Shown here: positions 53,038 through 64,000 of the stretch, in pieces
Layout of the letters: every line of letters begins with the position of its first letter
How positions within the stretch are numbered: the stretch's first letter is position 1
Origin: Actinoplanes philippinensis
GTDB lineage: Bacteria; Actinomycetota; Actinomycetes; Mycobacteriales; Micromonosporaceae
Direction of reading: 5' to 3'
Assembly: GCF_900113015.1 (NCBI RefSeq)
Contig: NZ_FONV01000002.1
Coordinates: 248,001-312,000, forward strand
Length of the DNA: 64,000 nt
Program-made: the position numbers and the translations under genes
Notes under the pieces: generated by a model
Told to the model about the DNA's origin: nothing
What the model saw: only the letters and a program-made list of their open reading frames with translations
The model's database searches: none

Positions 53038-53948
53038 TCGCGCCCCAGGTCACGGTGCGAGGTGTGCGCGGACAGGCGCATGCCGGACAGCCGCGAGGTG
53101 AGCTCCTCCGCGATCGCCACGCTGCGGTGCTTGCCGCCGGTGCAGCCGATCGCCACGGTCAGATAGCGCTTGCCCTCCCGCTCGAACCCGGGAGCGGTGG
53201 CGGCGATCAGGCCGGCGTAGGTGGCGACGAAGTCGGTGGCGCCCTCCTGGCCGAGGACATAGCTGCTCACGCCCTCCTCCAGGCCGGTGTGCTCGCGCAG
53301 CTCCGGCACCCAGAACGGGTTGGGCAGGAACCGCGCGTCCAGCACGTAGTCGGCGTCGGGCGGCAGGCCGTACTTGAAGCCGAAGGAGAGCACGGTGATC
53401 CGCAGACGGCGCGAATCCTCCCCGCCGAACAGCTCCTCGACCCGGCGGCGCAGCTGATTCACGTTCAGGTGACTGGTGTCGATGATCACATCGGACTGCT
53501 CACGGGCCTCCGCGAGGAGTTTGCGCTCGGCGGCGATGCCGTCGGCCAGCCGCCCGTCGCCCTGCAGCGGGTGCGAGCGCCGCACCGACTCGAAACGCCG
53601 GATCAGCACCTCGTCGTCGGCGTCCACGAACACCACGCGCGGCGAGAAGCCACGCTCCTTCAGCGCGCGCACCGCGCCGGCCAGGTCGGTGGAGAAGGCC
53701 CGGCTGCGCACATCGAGCACCATGGCCGTACGCCGAGCGGCGCCCCCGGCCGCGAAGGCCAGCTCGGCCATCTCCAGCATCAGGGCCTGGGGCAGGTTGT
53801 CCACCACGTAGAAGCCGACATTTTCCAGCGCCCGCGCCACCGTGCTGCGGCCACCGCCGGACAGACCGGTCACCACCACCAGATCGGTCCCCGCCTCGTC
53901 GGGCTCCAGCACCTCGTCGGGCCCGAGATCCGGCATCGCTTCGGTCAC
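53034..53948 (-). CDS. rapZ: RapZ-family nucleotide-binding protein
   Basis: A 304-residue RapZ/YvcJ protein. The P-loop reads GLSGGGRST (about residues 31-39), with Arg where most have Lys, as often in actinobacteria. VDADDEVLIRRFESVRRSHPL and the C-terminal IGCTGGKHRSVAIAEEL are family hallmarks. In enterobacteria RapZ controls small RNAs for GlmS; in actinobacteria its role is less clear. The GTG at 53948 has AGGAGG 4 nt upstream. It overlaps yvcK by 4 bp. Confidence 0.93.
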   Translation of the reverse strand: MTEAMPDLGPDEVLEPDEAGTDLVVVTGLSGGGRSTVARALENVGFYVVDNLPQALMLEMAELAFAAGGAARRTAMVLDVRSRAFSTDLAGAVRALKERGFSPRVVFVDADDEVLIRRFESVRRSHPLQGDGRLADGIAAERKLLAEAREQSDVIIDTSHLNVNQLRRRVEELFGGEDSRRLRITVLSFGFKYGLPPDADYVLDARFLPNPFWVPELREHTGLEEGVSSYVLGQEGATDFVATYAGLIAATAPGFEREGKRYLTVAIGCTGGKHRSVAIAEELTSRLSGMRLSAHTSHRDLGRE

Positions 53949-54013
53949 CACGCCTCCTGCGTCATCACGCCCGCGCTGATTCGGCGGACACAACATGGTA
54001 GGCCGCCGGGAGG

Positions 54014-55993
54014 TCAGCGCCCCGCAGTCTTCCCCGTCTCGGGTGAACGCAGCGCGGCCAGCACGGATTCCGCCGTCTTCAGCCCGATGCCGGGAACCGC
54101 GGCGATCTCCTCCGGTGTCGCGGCGGCCACCCGTTTCAGCGACCCGAAATGACGCAGCAGGGCCTTGCGGCGGACCTCGCCCAGACCGGCCACCTCGTCC
54201 AGCGCGGACTCGGTCATCCGCTTGGACCGGCGCTGCCGGTGGAAGGTGATGGCGAACCGGTGAGCCTCGTCACGCACCCGCTGCAGCAGGTAGAGCGCCT
54301 CCGAGGTGCGCGGCAGGATGACCGGGAAGTCGTCGGCCGGCAGCCACACTTCCTCCAGCCGCTTGGCCAGGCCGCACAGCGCCACATCGGTGACGCCCAT
54401 CTCGGCCAGGACCGCGGCCACCGCGTTCACCTGGGGCTGGCCACCGTCGACCACGATCAGCTGCGGAGGGTACGCGAAACGCCGCGCCTTGCCGGTCAGC
54501 GGATCGATGCCGGGCAGCTCCCCCGGAGTCTCGGCCCCGGGCTCCGCCTCCGCCCCGCTCTCCGCCCCGCTCTCGTCCGGCCGTGACAGGGCCTTGAACC
54601 GGGCGAACCGCCGCCGCATCACCTCGCTCATCGCGGACAGGTCGTCCATGCCGCTGCCGTCCGGGTTGCCGCGGACGATGAAACGCCGATACTCGCTCTT
54701 GCGCTCCAGCCCGTCCTCGAAGACCACCATCGAGGCGACCACGTCGGTGCCCTGGATCTGCGACACGTCGAAGCACTCGATGCGCAGCGGCACACCCTCC
54801 ATGCCGAGCGCCTCGGCGATCTCCTCGAGTGCCTTGTTACGGGTCGTGAGGTCACCGGCCCGGCGCAGCTTGTGCCGCTGGAGCACCTCGGCCGCGTTGC
54901 GCGCCACCGTCTCCATCAGCGATTTCTTGTCGCCACGCTGCGGGACGCGCAGGCTGACCCGGCTGCCGCGGTGCTCGGAGAGCCAGTCGGCGAGCGCCTC
55001 GGTGTCGTCGGGCAGGGCCGGGACCAGCAGCTCGCGGGGCACGTCGTTCTCGCCGTGCTCCTCGCCATACATCTGTGTGCAGAAGTGGTGGACCAGGTCG
55101 CCGGTGGTCAGGTCCTCCACCTTCTCCACCACCCAGCCGCGCTGGCCGCGGACCCGGCCGCCGCGCACGTGGAACACCTGGACGGCGGCCTCCAGCGGGT
55201 CCTCCGCGAAGGCCACGATGTCGGCGTCGGTGCCGTCGCCGAGCACGACGGTCTGCTTCTCCAGAGCGCGGCGCAGGGCCATCAGGTCGTCCCGCAGCCG
55301 CGCCGCGCGCTCGAACTCCAGCTCCTCGGAGGCCTGCAGCATCTCCCGCTCGACCCGCTTGAGGAACAGGTCGGTGCGGCCGGCCATGAAGTCGCAGAAG
55401 TCGTCGACGATCGCCCGGTGCTCGTCGGCGCTGACCCGGCCGACACACGGGGCCGAGCACTTGCCGATGTCGCCGAGCAGGCAGGGCCGGCCGATCTGGT
55501 GGGCCCGCTTGAAGACGCCGGCCGAGCACGTGCGGGCGGGGAAGACCCGCAGCAGCAGGTCGAGGGTCTCGCGGATCGCCCAGGCGTGCGAATACGGGCC
55601 GAAATAGCGGACGCCCTTGCGCTTGGCGCCGCGCATCACCTGCAGGCGGGGGAACTCCTCGTCGAGGGTGACGGCGAGGAACGGATACGACTTGTCATCG
55701 CGATACTTCACGTTGAAGCGCGGGTCGAACTCCTTGATCCAGGAGAACTCCAGCTGCAGCGCCTCGACCTCGGTGCCGACGGTGACCCAGTCGACACTGG
55801 CGGCGGTGGTGACCATCTGCTGGGTGCGCGCGTGCAGCGACCAGACGTCGGCGAAATACGAATTGAGCCGGTTACGCAGGCTTTTCGCCTTGCCGACATA
55901 GATCACCCGGCCGGCCGGGTCACGGAAGCGGTAGACGCCCGGGGCATCGGGGATGGTACCGGGAGCCGGACGATAGGTGGACGGGTCTGGCAC
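54014..55993 (-). CDS. uvrC: excinuclease ABC subunit C
   Basis: A 659-residue nuclease that makes both cuts in nucleotide excision repair. The N-terminal GIY-YIG domain ([20 protein letters not shown], about residues 17-36) cuts 3'; a UVR coiled-coil region ([20 protein letters not shown]) binds UvrB; the RNase H-like domain ([19 protein letters not shown]) cuts 5'; two helix-hairpin-helix motifs end the protein. An acidic Glu/Gly/Ala repeat (near 520) is an odd insertion. The GTG at 55993 is backed by TAGTGT 7 nt upstream. Confidence 0.95.
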   Translation of the reverse strand: MPDPSTYRPAPGTIPDAPGVYRFRDPAGRVIYVGKAKSLRNRLNSYFADVWSLHARTQQMVTTAASVDWVTVGTEVEALQLEFSWIKEFDPRFNVKYRDDKSYPFLAVTLDEEFPRLQVMRGAKRKGVRYFGPYSHAWAIRETLDLLLRVFPARTCSAGVFKRAHQIGRPCLLGDIGKCSAPCVGRVSADEHRAIVDDFCDFMAGRTDLFLKRVEREMLQASEELEFERAARLRDDLMALRRALEKQTVVLGDGTDADIVAFAEDPLEAAVQVFHVRGGRVRGQRGWVVEKVEDLTTGDLVHHFCTQMYGEEHGENDVPRELLVPALPDDTEALADWLSEHRGSRVSLRVPQRGDKKSLMETVARNAAEVLQRHKLRRAGDLTTRNKALEEIAEALGMEGVPLRIECFDVSQIQGTDVVASMVVFEDGLERKSEYRRFIVRGNPDGSGMDDLSAMSEVMRRRFARFKALSRPDESGAESGAEAEPGAETPGELPGIDPLTGKARRFAYPPQLIVVDGGQPQVNAVAAVLAEMGVTDVALCGLAKRLEEVWLPADDFPVILPRTSEALYLLQRVRDEAHRFAITFHRQRRSKRMTESALDEVAGLGEVRRKALLRHFGSLKRVAAATPEEIAAVPGIGLKTAESVLAALRSPETGKTAGR

Positions 55994-56000
55994 ATCCCCC

Positions 56001-56006
56001 ACACTA
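56001..56006 (-). promoter_or_regulatory. -10 box, leaderless start of uvrC
   Basis: TAGTGT on the minus strand ends 7 nt before GTG 55993. The GGGGGAT between could be misread as a Shine-Dalgarno site but lies too close to the start. Confidence 0.45.
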
Positions 56007-56076
56007 GTTGGTGGGACTGACAGAATTGCCCGGCCGGAGGCCCGGTGCCGCCGCCACGGCCCGGGCCTGCGGTTGG

Positions 56077-56601
56077 TCAGGCGGTGACGATGTCGTCGCC
56101 CTCGAGCTTGACCTCGGTCGCGGCGAGCGGCGTCTTGGCCGGCCCCGAGGTGGGCGCGCCGTCCTCGATGGAGAACTGGCTGTTGTGGCACTTGCAGATG
56201 ATCGAGCCGTCCTTGATCTCGGTCACCTTGCACTGCTGGTGGGTGCAGACGTTGCTGAACGCCTTGAAGGTGCCCTCGGCGGGCTGCGTGACCACCAGGT
56301 CGTCGAGGATCACACCGTTGCCCACGGCCACCTTCGACGCGGCGACCAGGACCGTGCCGCCGGCCGCGCCGTTGCCCGTGCCGGTGCCGCCGGTCGTGGT
56401 GCCCTCGCTGCCCGCCGGGACCGGGTTGTTGTTGAAGTCGGTGCCGTTCGGGTTGGTGCCGCTGGAGTCCGTGCCGCAGGCCGCCAGCGCCGCGGCCACG
56501 CCGATGCCGCCGGCGCCCATCAGAACGACGCGTCGTGTCGAGGCGGTGCCCGTACGGTCCTGCTGGATCTCGGCGTCGGTCCTCGGCTGCACGTCAGTCA
56601 T
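56077..56601 (-). CDS. Rieske [2Fe-2S] lipoprotein
   Basis: A 174-residue exported Rieske protein. Residues about 20-42 form a signal ([20 protein letters not shown]) with twin Arg and a lipobox LAAC, so it is probably Tat-exported and lipid-anchored. A Gly/Thr/Asn-rich linker follows. Cluster ligands are in [10 protein letters not shown] (Cys, His) and [13 protein letters not shown] (Cys, His). It would carry electrons outside the membrane; the partner is not encoded nearby. GGAGGG lies 6 nt before the ATG. Confidence 0.88.
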   Translation of the reverse strand: MTDVQPRTDAEIQQDRTGTASTRRVVLMGAGGIGVAAALAACGTDSSGTNPNGTDFNNNPVPAGSEGTTTGGTGTGNGAAGGTVLVAASKVAVGNGVILDDLVVTQPAEGTFKAFSNVCTHQQCKVTEIKDGSIICKCHNSQFSIEDGAPTSGPAKTPLAATEVKLEGDDIVTA

Positions 56602-56757
56602 TTGTCGCCCTCCACTACCTGTCTTCTGCCGCCAATGTCACGCGGAGTCGCCCCGGAATACGGATCGGGGTCCACGATCAGTTCAACGTGCCAAGCGGAG
56701 ATTCTCCCGCTTCCTCCGCGTTCGGCCGACCCTTTTGCCGGAGTGAGCCGAACGGCG

Positions 56758-56794
56758 GGGCACCCGGCGACCTTAGAAGATCAACCGGGTGCCC
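56758..56794 (-). terminator. hairpin terminator of uvrA
   Basis: A perfect 10-bp stem GGGCACCCGG/CCGGGTGCCC (56758-56767 with 56785-56794) with a 17-nt loop, 30 bp past the uvrA stop. No T-run follows. Confidence 0.55.
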
Positions 56795-56824
56795 TTGCTG
56801 AGAGTCGTCTAAGAACTTTCTAAA

Positions 56825-59776
<2,952 letters not shown>

Positions 59777-59876
59777 GGCCAGCCCTTCGATCGGGATCGC
59801 ACCCGTACAGGTGTATGAGTCGAGCAGACACTCTAGCTACGGGGTACGACAATTTCCCGCACCGGCCTGCTCACTC

Positions 59877-61664
59877 CTACGAGTTAACCCTCCAGATCTC
59901 GACACCGCCCACCAGCTCCGGCTGACCGAACAGCTCGACCAGCAGGGTTCGCAGCGCCGCGCTGTGCTTCTCGTCCGGCACCAGCACCAGGACAGCGGCC
60001 TTCCAGTACGCCATGTCGGCCGCGACCTGCTCCCGGCGCCAAGGAGTGATCTTCGGAACCTCACCCGTACGGCCGACGTTGCGGAACATCCACGACGTGT
60101 ACCGCTGTGGCGCGGACCACGATCCGGTGTCGTCCTTCGGCGGCTCCTTCGGGCCCATGAAGTAGCCGCGCGGCGTCGCGTAGTCGAGGTTGTTGAGGGT
60201 GGCCCAGCGCTGCCCGGTCCGGCCGGTCGTCACCTCCGGCATCGGGACGGTGATCAGGGTGCGGCCCTCCGGCACGTACTGCTTGTAGATGCCCGCGGTG
60301 ATGAACTCGGGCATCGGCGTGCCCTCGAACACCGGCAGCGGCCGCGGGATCAGCGGCACCAGGGCCAGCACCAGCCCGATCTTGAACCGGCGGCGGGTCT
60401 TCTCCGGGGACTCCCGGACCCGGTCGTAGGCGAACGCCAGCAGGATCCCGGCGACCATCGACGGCACCATCGCGAACCGGCTCACACTGACCAGGTCGAT
60501 CACCGGGACGTGCTTGATCAGCGCGAACGGCAGCGGGACGTCGGTCCGGAACCCGGCGATCTGCATCTTGGGCCCGAGCGACATGACCAGCAGCACCATG
60601 CCGGCGATCGCGGTGGCCCGCATCGCCGAGTTACGCCACAGGATCACGATCGACACGATGATCATCACGAGGCCGAACGGGCCCCAGAACGTGTTGTCCT
60701 CGGTGGCGCTCACGCTCAGCCGGCGGGTGATCGCGCCGATGCCGAACAGCGAGTTCCGCGCGTACGCCCCGAGCGACGCCACGTCCATGACGTAGGTGGT
60801 CGGGTCGAACGGCTGCCCGTGGTAGGTGCCCTTGCCGAAGAACTGGCGCCACAACGGGTAGGCGGCCAGCGCCCCCGAGGTGAGCGCCGCCACCGCGAGC
60901 CCGCCGACGAACCGCTTCCACACCCGCTTCGTCTCGGCCCGCTCCATCAGCGCGTAGCTGACCGCGAAGACGCCCAGCGTCAGCGCCGCGAAGAGCAGCG
61001 CCTCCTCGTTGATGAAGATCTGCACGACGATCAGCAGGCCGAGGATCACGCCGCTGCGCCACGCCCGGCCGGGCTCCCGCAGCCGCAGCACCTGCCACAC
61101 GATGAACGGCAGCACGTAGTTGTTGACGAAGTTCACGTGGCCGTTCGCGTGCGACACCATGGCCGGCCCGAAACCGGCGAAGGCGGCGCCGATCGCGGCG
61201 GCCACCCGGGTCCGGCCGAGCGGGCGGGAGAGCACCCAATACCACGCCGCCGCGGTGCCGGCCAGGCCGAGCGTCATCAGCAGCACGACCGTCACGCCGC
61301 CGCCGAGGAAGTGCGTGATCGGCGCCAGCGGCAGGGCCAGGGCGAGGATGGACGTGTTGGCCATCATGTTCACGCCGAACGGGACGTTGAACCGGTTCTC
61401 GTAGAAGAGCGGCCCGCCGTCGAACACCACCCGCTCGGCGTGCGCCAGCATGAACAGGAAGATGCCGTGGTCGGAGTCGTTGCCCTGGAGCACCCGGCCG
61501 TTCGGGTCGATCCACAGCTTGATCATCACCAGCACGCCCAGGGCCAGGAACCCCAGCATCAGCCCGGTCTCGGCCCACCGCCACCGGACCCGGGGCTTCT
61601 CCGGAGTCTCGGGAGTCGCCTCCTCCGCGTCCCCCGCGACCTCGGCCGCCTGCTTATCGGTCAT
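59877..61664 (-). CDS. multi-spanning membrane protein, GT-C-like
   Basis: A 595-residue protein with about 11-12 predicted membrane helices and a C-terminal extracytoplasmic domain of about 150 residues. A short acidic cytoplasmic N-terminus precedes helix 1. The first outer loop carries GNDSDHGIFLFMLAHAERVV, an acidic motif placed like the catalytic Asp of GT-C glycosyltransferases that use lipid-linked sugars. I do not recognise the exact family. The ATG at 61664 has GGATGAG just upstream. It may glycosylate a surface lipid or protein; confidence in that role is low. Confidence 0.7.
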   Translation of the reverse strand: MTDKQAAEVAGDAEEATPETPEKPRVRWRWAETGLMLGFLALGVLVMIKLWIDPNGRVLQGNDSDHGIFLFMLAHAERVVFDGGPLFYENRFNVPFGVNMMANTSILALALPLAPITHFLGGGVTVVLLMTLGLAGTAAAWYWVLSRPLGRTRVAAAIGAAFAGFGPAMVSHANGHVNFVNNYVLPFIVWQVLRLREPGRAWRSGVILGLLIVVQIFINEEALLFAALTLGVFAVSYALMERAETKRVWKRFVGGLAVAALTSGALAAYPLWRQFFGKGTYHGQPFDPTTYVMDVASLGAYARNSLFGIGAITRRLSVSATEDNTFWGPFGLVMIIVSIVILWRNSAMRATAIAGMVLLVMSLGPKMQIAGFRTDVPLPFALIKHVPVIDLVSVSRFAMVPSMVAGILLAFAYDRVRESPEKTRRRFKIGLVLALVPLIPRPLPVFEGTPMPEFITAGIYKQYVPEGRTLITVPMPEVTTGRTGQRWATLNNLDYATPRGYFMGPKEPPKDDTGSWSAPQRYTSWMFRNVGRTGEVPKITPWRREQVAADMAYWKAAVLVLVPDEKHSAALRTLLVELFGQPELVGGVEIWRVNS

Positions 61665-61719
61665 CTCATCCGCCGCACGCACCGGCCGCATTCTGCCAGA
61701 ACGCCGCACGTCCCCGATG

Positions 61720-61755
61720 CCGGTGTCCCAGCGCGGTCGGGACACCGGTGAGAGC
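61720..61755. repeat. dispersed hairpin element, copy 2
   Basis: A 36-nt element with a 10-bp stem CCGGTGTCCC/GGGACACCGG beginning at 61719 and the tail GGTGAGAGCC. Its last 16 nt equal those of copy 1 (43152-43187). It lies between rsgA and the membrane-protein gene, where nothing else is seen. Confidence 0.5.
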
Positions 61756-61863
61756 CGTACCGGGAACCACGCAGCAGCCCGGCGGCCGCCCGGCCGCCGG
61801 GAGCAGGCAGCCACCCGCGCCCGGACAGCCGCGGGACCCCGCGTGGCCGTACCACAAAGGGGT

Positions 61864-62913
61864 TTACAGGAGACGGGAACTCGGCGGCGCGGGGATGCGG
61901 CGGGAACGGGACAGCCTCGCGGATCGGCGGCCGCTCTCCACCTCGACCTCGCGGCGGAGTTTGCGCCAGCTGGCCAGGCGGCGCGGCGGGAGCGAACCGT
62001 CGGCGAGAGCGGCCTGCACCGCGCACCCCGGCTCGGTGTCGTGCCGGCAGTCGTCGAAACGGCAGCTGCCGGCCAGGTCGATGACGTCGGCGAAGGCACG
62101 CTCCAGGCCGCCTTCGGTGTCCAGCAGGCCCACTCCCCGGATGCCCGGCGTGTCGATCACCGCGCCGCCGTCCGGCAGGACGACCAGATTGCGGTACGCC
62201 GTGGTGTGCCGGCCCTTGCCGTCGGCGTCCCGGATCGCCTGCACCGGCATGACGGTGGCGCCGGCCAGCGCGTTCGCCAGCGTCGACTTGCCCGCGCCGG
62301 ACCGGCCCAGCAGTGCCAGCGTGCGCCCGGGCCCGACGTGCTCGCGCAGCTCGGCGAGGCCGGCGCCGCGCTGGACGCTGACCGGCAGCACCGGCACGCC
62401 CGGCGCGAGCGCGGCGACCTGCCGGGCGATCGCGGCCGGATCTCGGGTGGTGTCGGTCTTGGTGAGGACGAGCAGCGGATCGGCGCCGGACTCCCAGGCC
62501 AGGGCGAGCAGCCGCTCCACCCGGGCGTCGTCCGGCTCGGGATGGATCGGCTCGACGACGGCGACGGTGTTCATGTTGGCGGCGAGCACCTGGCCCGACG
62601 CGTCCTTGTCGGCGGTGCGCCGGATCAGCGTGGTCCGCCGGGGCAGGACCAGCTCCAGAGTGGTACGGCGATCCGGCCACCGCCGCAGCACCACCCAGTC
62701 ACCCGAACAGGGCATCAGCGCGGGGTCGCGGGCGACATCGATCATGACGGAGCCGCCCAGGGTGGCCCTGGTCACGCCGTCGGTGGTGAGCACGGTGCAG
62801 ACACCACGGTCGGTCCGCAGGACCCGGCCCGGGGTGGCGTCGGCCCGGTCGAAACGGTGATACAGGGATGCGAAGTGCTCGTCCCAGCCCAGCTGGGACA
62901 GGTGGTACGACAT
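61864..62913 (-). CDS. rsgA: ribosome small-subunit-dependent GTPase RsgA
   Basis: A 349-residue circularly permuted GTPase that helps late 30S maturation. The N-terminal OB domain is followed by motifs in permuted order: G4 LVLTKTD, G1 GRSGAGKSTLAN, G3 VIDTPGIRG. The zinc knuckle SCRFDDCRHDTEPGC binds zinc through Cys and His. AAAGGG lies before the ATG. The C-terminus is Arg/Ser-rich. Confidence 0.92.
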   Translation of the reverse strand: MSYHLSQLGWDEHFASLYHRFDRADATPGRVLRTDRGVCTVLTTDGVTRATLGGSVMIDVARDPALMPCSGDWVVLRRWPDRRTTLELVLPRRTTLIRRTADKDASGQVLAANMNTVAVVEPIHPEPDDARVERLLALAWESGADPLLVLTKTDTTRDPAAIARQVAALAPGVPVLPVSVQRGAGLAELREHVGPGRTLALLGRSGAGKSTLANALAGATVMPVQAIRDADGKGRHTTAYRNLVVLPDGGAVIDTPGIRGVGLLDTEGGLERAFADVIDLAGSCRFDDCRHDTEPGCAVQAALADGSLPPRRLASWRKLRREVEVESGRRSARLSRSRRIPAPPSSRLL

Positions 62914-63076
62914 GGGAACCCTTTACGGTCTCGAGAGGGCGGAGCCCCCGGGTGAAGGGACGCGGCAAACGGTGTACGGCACGGTCCTCACCTCCTCCGC
63001 GGGTTGATCGTCGCGTCTGGCACCGACGGTACGGCCGTGGTCACCGCGCGCGAAAGCGAATTCCGGCGCGCCCGGA

Positions 63077-63082
63077 TAGGGT
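63077..63082 (+). promoter_or_regulatory. -10 box, leaderless start of the MBL-fold gene
   Basis: TAGGGT ends 6 nt before GTG 63089, with no Shine-Dalgarno sequence. The gap 62914-63076 to the divergent rsgA has no gene. Confidence 0.55.
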
Positions 63083-63088
63083 CGTCGG

Positions 63089-63730
63089 GTGAGCACTGAC
63101 TACACCGGTGACGTCGTCCGCGGCGGCGAGCCCGCGGTTCGTGATCTGGGTGGCGGCCTGACCCTGACGAAGGTGTCGGTCGGCCCGATGGACAACAACG
63201 CCTACCTGCTCAGCGCCGGTGGCGAGCAACTGCTGATCGACGCGGCCAACGACGCGGGCACCCTGCTCGACCTGATCGGCCCGGCCGGGCTGCGGACCGT
63301 GGTGACCACGCACCGGCACGGCGACCACTGGCAGGCGCTGGCCGAGGTGGTGAAGGTCACCGGCGCCGAGTCGCTGGCCCACACCGACGACGCGGGCGAG
63401 ATCCCGGTGGTGACCCGGTCGCTGTCCGGCGGCGACACCGTCGAGGTCGGCGGGCACGTCCTCGACGTGATCCACATCGTGGGGCACACGCCCGGCTCGA
63501 TCGTGCTGTCCTACCGGGGCGAGCACCTGTTCACCGGCGACAGCCTCTTCCCCGGCGGGCACGGGCGGACCACCACCCCCGAGGACCACGCCCGGATCAT
63601 GGACGATCTGGAGTCCAGGGTCTTCGGCCGGTTCGGTGACGGCACGTGGTTCTATCCGGGCCACGGCAAGGACTCGACACTCGGCGCCGAGCGCCCGTCC
63701 CTCGCCGAGTGGCGCGCCCGCGGCTGGTGA
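63089..63730 (+). CDS. MBL-fold metallohydrolase
   Basis: A 213-residue metallo-beta-lactamase-fold hydrolase of the glyoxalase II type. Metal ligands are in TTHRHGDHWQAL (HxHxDH, about residues 74-79), HIVGHTPGS, TGDSLFPGG and YPGHGKDS. It probably hydrolyses a thioester such as a glutathione- or mycothiol-linked compound; the substrate is unknown. The GTG start is leaderless. It converges with the LuxR-type gene 6 bp downstream. Confidence 0.87.
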   Translation: MSTDYTGDVVRGGEPAVRDLGGGLTLTKVSVGPMDNNAYLLSAGGEQLLIDAANDAGTLLDLIGPAGLRTVVTTHRHGDHWQALAEVVKVTGAESLAHTDDAGEIPVVTRSLSGGDTVEVGGHVLDVIHIVGHTPGSIVLSYRGEHLFTGDSLFPGGHGRTTTPEDHARIMDDLESRVFGRFGDGTWFYPGHGKDSTLGAERPSLAEWRARGW

Positions 63731-63736
63731 CCCGGC

Positions 63737-64000
63737 TCAGCCGGGGCGCAGGGTCCGGGCCAGATCGCGGAGGGCGGCCCGGTCGGGGCGGTCGGTCTTC
63801 GCCATCAGCCGGGCCACGTGCTTCTCGACCGTCCGCGGCGACAGGTGCAGGCGGCTGGCGATCTCCTGGTTGCCGAGGCGCGCGGCGATCAGGTCGAGCA
63901 CCTCGTACTCACGGACGGTGACGCCGCGGGCCCGCAACGCGGCCGGGATGTTGTCGACACCGTCGCGGCGCTGGCCGACCGTGACGCCGGCCTGGCGCAG
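63737..64000 (-). CDS. C-terminal end of a LuxR-type regulator (5' end outside window)
   Basis: The frame is open from the window edge to a stop at 63737, giving 87 residues. It ends with a GerE/LuxR helix-turn-helix: VTVREYEVLDLIAARLGNQE, IASRLHLSPRTVEKHVARLM. The visible part upstream holds no other domain, so whether it is a response regulator or a larger regulator cannot be told. It converges with the MBL-fold gene. Confidence 0.85.
   Translation of the reverse strand: MRQAGVTVGQRRDGVDNIPAALRARGVTVREYEVLDLIAARLGNQEIASRLHLSPRTVEKHVARLMAKTDRPDRAALRDLARTLRPG

Overview
The window is very GC-rich, uses many GTG and TTG starts, and carries gene neighbourhoods typical of Actinobacteria (suf operon led by sufR, ctaA/ctaB, tkt-tal-zwf-opcA-pgl, rbpA, secG-tpiA-pgk-gap, whiA-yvcK-rapZ-uvrC, a mycothiol-type enzyme, an F420-type oxidoreductase). 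Gene content and protein style suggest Micromonosporaceae, perhaps Actinoplanes; this is inference. It is ordinary chromosome. I see no rRNA, tRNA, CRISPR array, insertion sequence, integrase or origin.

Layout. 1-9.7 kb: end of an unknown gene, a DUF2630 protein, a RIO kinase, a HAD protein that has lost its nucleophile, an AcnR-like repressor with a palindromic operator, two SDR enzymes, an XRE/MmyB-type regulator, a Mug glycosylase with a repetitive N-terminus, an ABC exporter, a crotonase and a small HTH protein. 10-17.9 kb: an ABC-F ATPase, a zinc metallopeptidase, an acVLRF1-type peptidyl-tRNA hydrolase, an AlkD-like protein, a LysE exporter, a histidine phosphatase, an MFS transporter and an alpha/beta hydrolase. 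17.9-24.5 kb: a minus-strand operon of six overlapping genes (aminotransferase, Zn-dehydrogenase, glycosyltransferase, IMPase-like phosphatase, membrane glycosyltransferase, luciferase-like oxidoreductase). This looks like an undescribed small amino-sugar or aminocyclitol glycoconjugate pathway and is the best candidate for a new system. 24.8-32.4 kb: a mycothiol-dependent-type protein and the eight-gene sufR-B-D-Rieske-C-S-U-T operon for Fe-S cluster assembly. 32.5-37 kb: haem A and haem O synthases flank a 1.2-kb gap filled with a G-quadruplex-type tract and 72-bp tandem repeats, then an ATP-grasp gene pair.

37-44 kb: the pentose phosphate operon tkt-tal-zwf-opcA-pgl, with hairpins in two gaps and a 41-bp tandem repeat after pgl. 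44.4-46.8 kb: an ECF sigma factor with two unusual neighbours, and a GNAT gene followed by 27-bp tandem repeats. 46.8-56 kb: rbpA, secG, tpiA-pgk-gap, whiA-yvcK-rapZ and uvrC. 56-64 kb: a Rieske lipoprotein, uvrA, a GT-C-like membrane protein, rsgA, an MBL hydrolase and the C-terminal end of a LuxR-type regulator.

Two features recur. First, at least twelve genes have a TANNNT box 6-8 nt before the start codon and no Shine-Dalgarno sequence, which predicts leaderless mRNAs and decides several starts. Second, unrelated tandem repeats occur in gaps between convergent genes and inside low-complexity coding tails. Gene order from the AcnR/crotonase/ABC-F genes through suf, cta, tkt-pgl and gap-uvrC parallels the Mycobacterium tuberculosis Rv1420-Rv1475 region as I remember it, with local insertions.
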